This document shows, one piece after another, positions 63,944-64,000 of a DNA stretch of 64,000 bases. How positions within the stretch are numbered: the first letter of the stretch is position 1; every line of letters begins with the position of its first letter. The position numbers were made by a program, and so were the translations under genes. Below the pieces are notes generated by a model. The model did not search any database. It had not been told where the DNA came from and was given only the letters and a program-made list of their open reading frames with translations. Source of the stretch: Larus michahellis (Eukaryota; Chordata; Aves; Charadriiformes; Laridae); NCBI RefSeq assembly GCF_964199755.1, contig NC_133900.1, positions 16,197,201 through 16,261,200 on the forward strand, given 5' to 3'.

Positions 63944-64000
63944 ATGCGGTTGCGGCTCGGTCCCCTCCTCACGGTGCTGTGCGTCGGTGTCGCCTTCCCC
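63944..64000 (+). CDS. MGAT4D: Start of an MGAT4-family gene, probably MGAT4D (3' truncated by window end)
   Basis: An ATG at 63944 opens MRLRLGPLLTVLCVGVAFP, which stays open to the window end. Basic residues followed by a hydrophobic stretch fit a type II signal anchor of a Golgi glycosyltransferase. The MRLR start is shared with MGAT4A/B as I recall them. In mammals MGAT4D is the divergent neighbour of ELMOD2, and the strand seen here is the expected one. The context base at -3 is G, which is favourable. Only 19 codons are visible, so the name rests mainly on synteny. It could be another secreted or membrane protein. Confidence 0.55.
   Translation, partial: MRLRLGPLLTVLCVGVAFP

Noticed and set aside
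1-64000. CRISPR array, operon, tRNA, rRNA or viral insertion
   Set aside because: No regularly spaced repeats, no tRNA cloverleaf, no rRNA sequence and no retroviral or other viral gene was recognised. The only mobile DNA seen is CR1 LINE sequence.

Overview
The window is vertebrate nuclear DNA, almost certainly from a bird. It has long AT-rich introns with GT/AG borders, two CpG islands, LINE copies of the CR1 type carrying the (ATTCTRTG)n tail typical of sauropsids, and compact gene spacing. Nothing bacterial, viral or plasmid-like was seen. The gene order, TBC1D9 (+), ELMOD2 (-), then a putative MGAT4D (+), is the mirror image of human 4q31.1 (MGAT4D-ELMOD2-UCP1-TBC1D9). UCP1, which lies between ELMOD2 and TBC1D9 in mammals, is not visible here, as is known for birds.

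Layout. 1-3909 is the 3' part of TBC1D9 intron 1. 3910-39485 holds 20 TBC1D9 coding exons (2 to 21; exon 1 lies upstream of the window). All reading phases join and give 1,222 residues. With an exon 1 of about 44 codons this would match the usual length of about 1,266. The TBC1D9 3' UTR runs to a polyadenylation signal near 40989. About 4.6 kb of intergenic DNA follows. ELMOD2 lies on the minus strand, with eight coding exons from 57388 down to 49889, an open frame of 297 residues and a possible long 3' UTR reaching 45.6 kb. Its CpG-island promoter lies around 57390-57900. The next interval (57.9-63.2 kb) has one 5'-truncated CR1 copy in antisense orientation. A second CpG island (about 63.2-64.0 kb) contains an almost perfect 94-bp palindrome and, at 63944, the start of a signal-anchor-type reading frame that fits the first exon of an MGAT4-family gene.

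Function. TBC1D9 is a Rab GTPase-activating protein with two GRAM domains, a TBC domain with both catalytic fingers visible, and an EF-hand. ELMOD2 is an ELMO-domain GAP for Arf/Arl GTPases with its catalytic arginine present at residue 167. The two genes are convergent neighbours and both encode regulators of small GTPases of membrane traffic, but nothing shows a common pathway.

The observations most worth checking are: a CR1 copy whose tail begins about three bases inside ELMOD2 intron 2 and so forms part of the splice donor; a second CR1 nested in that copy; a dense cluster of MYB-type motifs in the ELMOD2 CpG island; and the 94-bp palindrome upstream of the MGAT4D-like gene. No wholly new gene system was found.
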